Shown here: piece after piece, positions 61,301 through 64,000 of the stretch
Layout of the letters: each line of letters begins with the position of its first letter
Numbering within the stretch: the stretch's first letter is position 1
Assembly (NCBI GenBank): GCA_037013685.1
Contig: CM072899.1
Location: forward strand, 9,776,479 to 9,840,478
Origin: Acridotheres tristis
Taxonomy: Eukaryota; Chordata; Aves; Passeriformes; Sturnidae
Reading direction: 5' to 3'
DNA length: 64,000 nucleotides
Translations under genes and position numbers: made by a program
The notes under the pieces: model-generated
Told to the model about the DNA's origin: nothing
Databases searched by the model: none
Seen by the model: the letters and a program-made list of their open reading frames with translations, nothing else

Positions 61301-64000
61301 GGTAAAGATGCTGGGCATGAGCCCATAATTAAGATTAGCAGGTTGGACCACAATAGCTCAAAGCATTTAAGACTGTATCTGCAGAATTGAATAACTGAAG
61401 GAAGTCCAGGGCTATTGCAAATGGATTTTTATTGTCAATGACAAATTTTCCATAAGTACTGGTAACCTTTCTCTGGATCTCATCAAAATAGTTCCTAAAA
61501 GAAATTTTGAAAATCCAAACCCAGAAATAATCACCCCAAGGAAGCTCTGAAGCTATTTCCTTTGAAGAGAAGGAATAGGTACAAGAATTTCCTCATTCTC
61601 TTGTCTCAGAGACAGACAGTGGGATTTTGCACAGCCTCAACAGCCTGGCTCAGCCATCCACGGGATGTTTCAAGTTCTCCCTCAGCAGGGCATAAGTCCA
61701 CCTGAAAGAATAGTGATAGGGAAGGAATTGCACTGCCACTGCTCCAGCCTGAATATTATGAGGCTCTTCCAGACCAGCTCTGTAAACAGGAATTGCCTTT
61801 GGACCCTTAAAAACCACGCACCATATCATTCTGGAATGGCGTTAATCTCCCAGTCGTGGAGGTCAAAGCAAGAGTTCTATTATAAGCTCTGTGAAACACA
61901 TCTCCTTCCAGCCACTCACTTGCAGGGAACAAAATCCAGTCAGCCAAAATGATCTATGTGTAACAGGACACCAGAGCAAGCATTTGAGGCAACGTGGGCG
62001 AGGCATTTTGGAGCTGTGAGACCTCTGAGCTGGTGCCGAGCCCTTGGTGAGGCAATACTGGCTCAGAGCCACAGTCAAGGAAGCAGAAGAGACGGTTTTC
62101 TCTTTGCTTCCTTGCAGAGGACAATGGTCTATTCACAGACAATACCAGCTGGAGAGGCCATGGCTACACCTCTCATCCAAGGTCCAGCAGGGCCTTCCAT
62201 GGTACTCCCCAGCATCAGCTGTGTTCCCTGCCTGCCCCTGCTATGCTCCCATCTTCCCTAGAGCCTCTGCATAGGCCTGGATCATTTTATCTCAATAGCA
62301 CTTAAAACAGCTGAAGCCCAGGAAATTCTGGACCTTGTGGTTACAAATGACAAAGCCCCAGCCTTGGAGTCACGTTGCTGAGCAATGATTGACATGTGCC
62401 AGGAGCAAGGACCAGAGCACCCTGATCCCCAGGGTGTGGTAAGCTGGAGGTAAGCTGAGGACCCTCCACATCTCTTTCTTTAACATATTTTCTTTGTATT
62501 TTCCTCGGGGTCCAAAATGCACATTGGATTTGCTGATAAACTTATCAGTAGCAGAATGAAATATCAGTTTCATTTGTGCTGTTGACACAGACGTTTTTTC
62601 TCCAGTTGGTAAGTTGGGATTCAGTGAACAGGGTTACCCTGTGTTTCCTTCCAAGCCTTGCAAACGCAGCTCCCAGCAGTGTGTGCCACTTGTCAGAAGA
62701 TGGGGAGAGACTCTGCATCAGGGACCAGCCCTCCCCCACCATGATGCTGGAGTCTTCACCTCTACACTGGAGGGGGTCTATCCCCACACATCATTCCCAG
62801 CCCCAACCCAACCCCTAGAGATGAGGAAAGGCTGTGGCACAGTATGTGGACGCCGATTACATCTCCAAACAGGAGGAGCACACAATCGGTGGGATCCGCC
62901 TGCTTTCCAACCCCTTTGTGCTCAGGGGCAGAAATACAAATAAGCCTCAATGTCTTTTTCCTGCTTATATGAACCAAGATCCGTTTTTCAATAGCATGCC
63001 CTGTCAGATAAGTACTCCCTATTCTCAGTAGTTATTTTTGGGAGAGAAAGCCTTTTGCTGGCTCACATGACACTCCCCTTCAGCACTTGGGAGGTGCAAC
63101 AGGATGGCAGGTAGAGCTGTGATTCAGGGATGCTCCTACACCCTGGAAGCTGGTGTTGCCATGCCAACCCTGTAGCATGTGCACAGCCAGCCCAGGGCAC
63201 TGCAGGCTGCTACAGTGTCCGTGCTTTTGCACTTAGATCAGACGCAGGACCTTCCAGTGGAAGATTTGTTTGAACCTTTGATTTCAGGATGGATGACAGT
63301 GTCCCACTGAATTTTCAGCTCGCCAGCCCATCTCCCCACTTAGTCTTGTCTCAAAGAGAATAGCATTACAAACTTTATGAGAGAGTTTTCCCCTCTAAAT
63401 GAATTACATCACACAACCATTGCTAATATCCATGTTGTTTCAGAAAGACCACAGAGAGAAATGGTTAGGAACAGCAACAATCCTCCCAACAAGCCCAGGC
63501 ACTCCTGGCAGAGCCGCACCCACCCTTCACCCATTCAGCATGTCAGGTCATGTGCTGCCTGAGACAGCATCCAGAGCCCATCTGAAGCAGTCACAGCACA
63601 TGACCAATTACCTTTCCTCTGCTTAGACTCACCAAAAGGGACATTTAAAAAACTGTTCGTTCCAAAAAGCACTAAGTGACAAAGTCAGCTCTGTGCAAAG
63701 CCAACGGAGGTGGAGGGCACTGCAGACAGTTCACAGCAAAAACACTCGTTTGTACTTTATTGCCTTGTTGGAGAATTCCCTGGGTAATTTCCTTGGTATT
63801 TTCTAACTTACTTCCTTATTGCTCTCTGGGTAAACTAGGTCAAAACACTTGCCTTGTCTAAGCCTTGGTTTGTCAACATATTAAACGAAGGTGATGGAAC
63901 AAGTTGTTCCCTGCATTTTCTGCATGGAGTTCAACCGTATGGGAAGTTCATACAATGCTCTTCTTCTCCTTCATTAGAGCCAGGAAGGCTTTGAAATCCC
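58386..64000. other. Unique non-coding DNA
   Basis: No exon, RNA gene or clear repeat is recognised. Open frames of 80-132 codons (for example 60086-60484 plus, with a 107-codon frame opposite) overlap on both strands and have no recognisable domains. Short T runs occur near 59284. GC rises mildly at 62000-62950 without CpG enrichment. Confidence 0.5.

Overview
The window looks like nuclear DNA from a bird, or less likely another sauropsid such as a crocodilian or turtle. The DNA is AT-rich with few repeats. It has diverged CR1 retroposon pieces in both orientations, at about 1.1 kb on the minus strand and 5.3-5.6 kb on the plus strand, and a scatter of very old amniote repeats (MIR-like, L3-like, L2-like). 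There is no bacterial gene packing. No open frame in the 64 kb could be matched to a known protein-coding gene. The longest frames lie in CpG-rich or tandem-repeat DNA, where stop codons are scarce by composition. I therefore report no confident CDS and treat the window as intergenic or deep-intronic DNA.

Layout. 0-11 kb is mostly unique DNA with two CR1 relics. 11.3-14.3 kb holds the main CpG island (core about 13.03-14.29 kb), the best promoter candidate; on the minus strand it has a TATA-like box and a downstream CAG|GTACCG donor-like site that could bound a leftward non-coding first exon. 15.5 kb has an (AAT)19 microsatellite, and 16.3 kb an old palindromic repeat. 20.15-20.77 kb is a second CpG island, most of it a 27-unit, 15/17-bp GC-rich minisatellite whose minus strand is full of G-quadruplex motifs. 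27.6 kb has a (CTATA)n array. 30-38.5 kb is unusually rich in ancient repeat relics, ending in an L2-like LINE reverse-transcriptase tail at 38.1-38.5 kb that still reads as protein and sits directly behind a strong splice-acceptor-like sequence. 40.4-40.9 kb resembles a solo LTR. About 45.0-45.4 kb is a small CpG island. 49.55-49.68 kb is a short CpG-dense patch with an RFX X-box-like palindrome. 57.5 kb has a 41-base A tract, and 58.17-58.27 kb a G-rich minisatellite.

I found no gene system working together here. The points most worth checking are the possible exonization of the L2-like relic, the G-quadruplex minisatellite inside a CpG island, and the possible unannotated promoter at 13.3 kb. 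All repeat-family calls come from recalled consensus features and have not been aligned.
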